From NCBI GenBank assembly GCA_009792885.1, contig WMCF01000030.1:6175246-6239245 (forward strand): 64,000 nt of DNA, read 5' to 3'. Each line of letters opens with the position of its first letter. The stretch's first letter is position 1. The notes under the pieces are model-generated. The model searched no databases and had not been told where the DNA came from. It saw only the letters and a list, made by a program, of their open reading frames with translations. The DNA comes from Eremophila alpestris peregrina. Taxonomy: Eukaryota > Chordata > Aves > Passeriformes > Alaudidae. The position numbers and the translations under genes are program-made. Positions 61,737 through 64,000 of the stretch are shown piece after piece.

Positions 61737-61741
61737 GGGCT

Positions 61742-64000
61742 ATGCAACAAACAGCGTATCACTACATTTCAATTTAACTTCTTATAAAAAAAAAAAACCC
61801 TGTACATATAATTGACTTAGACATCAGTACATGCCATGACACACAGCAGCACATAAAATATTTAGGAAAAAAAGATTAGGATATGAGATATTTTGGATTG
61901 GGTTCTTAACTGAGTAGCTGAATTCATATCAGAGTGCAATAGAAATTGTATACAGACAGAGCAGGGATAAGGACATAAGCTCCATGCAACTGTGATTGAT
62001 GGGAGAATGCAGTAATACTGCACAGTGCAGAGGATGAAGAAACAAGATGGAGGTGATTATCACACATCCATTTAACAGAAAGATGAAAGAAGATGGAAAG
62101 TAAAATGTCTGAGTAAAAACAGACTCAGGTGAAAACCCGTGAATATAGAGTGAGCTTTGACTAACCAAGGTTGTACCCAGGAAATTTTAAAATGTGTACC
62201 ATTTGGCTGGATCCTGCTGATGGAATATGGGCTTTTTTTCCACTGAATTTAGTGACAGGTTGCACTGATATGCAGGCAAAAATAAGTGAGACAGTCCTTG
62301 AAATTTTCTTATTTATTTCTTGTTTATTTTTCTTTATTTGTAAATTCTCTACTAGAGAGACTAGTGATGAAGTAACTCTTCTAAAGGCAGCATGCCTAGC
62401 TAATGTATCATGCAAATTTTCTGAATACCAGACAAATATTTATGACTTTTTACCTATTAAAAAGTCAGCTGGCCTTTTCCCCTTGTAGGAATAAGCTCAA
62501 AAACCATCCCAATATTAGCACTATTTATATGTATTTCAATTAATTTTGAAATGTCTTGTAGAACTGAAGCACTAACACCATACTTTTATACCTTAGCATT
62601 TGGATAGCAAAATTAGTCCTAGTAATTAAGAAGTATTGTGATGTTAAATTCTTTGAACATTACACCTCTTGGAGCGCCCAACACACAACCTTAGAATCAC
62701 AGATGAGCACAGTTTTTCCATACATTTTCCAAGTATTTTAATATTAGTTATACTTCTTAATCCTTTTTAACTTGCATAATATTCCTTTAATTTCCATCCT
62801 AAATATATTTTCACAGACATAGTAGCTTTTTCTTATATCAAATTGATTGCATGTAGCTCTTCACTCCTTGCAAAAAGGAATATTAAAAATACCACTAAAA
62901 ATAATTGAATATTCAAATTATATAAATATTGAAATGTAACTCAACTCTACATTTGTTTTATTTTTCTTTCTCAGTCTCTTTCTTTTTTAATCTCTGCTTC
63001 ATTTAGGCAGACAATTTCATTAATTGACACATCCCACTGGCAAATATCTCAGTATATTTTCCTATGAATTGTCTTAGACATGGGATTATAACCAGAAGTG
63101 AGTTTGGAATGGAATTTTACATTAGAAAGGATAAACTACTGATCAGCATCCATAAAGTAGAATTTAAACCTTTTTGCTAGTGACAGGGGTTTTTTTTGTT
63201 TGTTTCGTTGGTTTTATTCTTTCACAGGAAGAAAGGAAAATCTGTAGTGATTCTAATATTTGTCATGGAAGTGTGAACAGATGAGACATGACTTATCTGC
63301 AGTGGCTGCCTGATGACTGTAGGGTAGGATGTTTATAATTTTTTTTTCTGATGGATTTTGGAAGAAAGGCTACTCTAATTTTTCTTGTCTGAGTAGATAA
63401 ATTTATAAATAACAATATCTGGATTAAAATAATGAACTAGGGAGTTACAGCAAAGGTTAGGTTATTTGTAAGTATTTCAGAGCTTTGGAAGATTTAGCTT
63501 TCTGTGGTATCTTTAATTTACCATTAATTTTCTTGTATTTGTGCTATTTCTTATATTTTGTGATATCTGATACTCAAGACATTCTTACACTTTCCATATG
63601 TGAAAGCCAAGTTTTAAATCGTACTGAGTTTTCACATCTAGCAGGAAGGGTAAGAATATCTGGGGACCAAGTAGACCAATATTTAATGACTCAATTAATC
63701 ACAATCATAAATTACTATCTCTCATTCACATCTACCAAAAAGGTAGAAGACAGAAATTATGTTTATACTATGGAAATCAGCATTTATTTGACAGAAGATA
63801 TAGACTGATTTTTATTTTTAATTTGGTTTCTAGGGGGTTTTTTTGTTTTGTTTTTGTTTTTGGTTGGTTGGTTTTGGTGGGGGATTTTTGTTTGTTTTTA
63901 ATTTCTTCTACTGAAACAAAAAAAATGGAGAAAGGGGAAATGCACATTAATTTTGAACACTGTTAAAGACCTGTTCCTATCACCACTATTCTATACTCTG
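61742..64000. other. Unique AT-rich sequence, no gene seen
   Basis: No gene is recognised. It ends with a T/G tract (63832-63901). Open frames of 60-107 codons are AT-rich chance frames. Confidence 0.55.
63832..63901 (+). repeat. T/G-rich tract with GG repeats
   Basis: A T/G-only stretch opens with GGGGG, continues with TTTTG words and then holds GGTTGGTTGGTTTTGG (63862-63877) followed by TGGGGG. It is the mirror class of the A/C tracts elsewhere in the window. Confidence 0.85.

Noticed and set aside
1..64000. CRISPR arrays, operons, bacterial promoters or phage genes
   Set aside because: No spaced direct repeats and no dense coding; base composition and repeats are those of a bird genome.

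Overview
This window reads as a gene-poor, AT-rich stretch of bird nuclear DNA, most likely from a perching bird (passerine). The evidence is the repeat content. There are several pieces of CR1, the dominant LINE of birds. There is a short SINE with a tRNA-Ile-like head joined to a CR1-like tail, which matches my memory of TguSINE1, described from zebra finch and other passerines. There are also several endogenous-retrovirus LTRs, one closely resembling the passerine TguLTR5 type. These family names come from memory and no database was searched. No protein-coding gene, rRNA, functional tRNA or CRISPR array can be supported. The open reading frames are short, lack recognisable domains, or lie inside decayed mobile elements. 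The window is either intergenic or inside a very long intron.

Layout: 1-345 is a minus-strand CR1 3' piece. 2007-2628 is a solo LTR with an imperfect 6-bp target duplication, a TATA box and four evenly spaced ATTGG boxes. 5.4-16.2 kb is unique AT-rich DNA broken by an A/C-only tract (about 10.5-10.97 kb) and a purine tract (16.2 kb). 22.6-24.2 kb holds a decayed CR1 and a complete 765-bp solo LTR (23410-24174, minus) with terminal inverted repeats and a perfect 5-bp target duplication. 25.8 kb carries the SINE. 31.0 kb has an old LTR-like piece. 34.6-35.45 kb is a plus-strand CR1. 38.9-39.2 kb is a plus-strand LTR with an octamer, a TATA box and a polyadenylation signal. 42.06-42.21 kb is a CR1 scrap. 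47.3-50.6 kb is a cluster of CR1 pieces, one with reverse-transcriptase motifs still readable. 54.68-54.95 kb is a compound pentanucleotide microsatellite around a 130-bp run of N. 61.36-61.74 kb is a candidate solo LTR with a 5-bp duplication. The rest is unique AT-rich sequence.

I found no undescribed biological system. The observations most worth a second look are the CCAAT-box array in the 2.0-kb LTR, the internally duplicated U3 of the 23.4-kb LTR, the CR1 whose middle is replaced by unrelated sequence, two perfect 13-bp hairpins that may record template-switch mutations, the unresolved microsatellite with different units on either side of the gap, and a zero-length-exon (recursive splice) motif near 1226.
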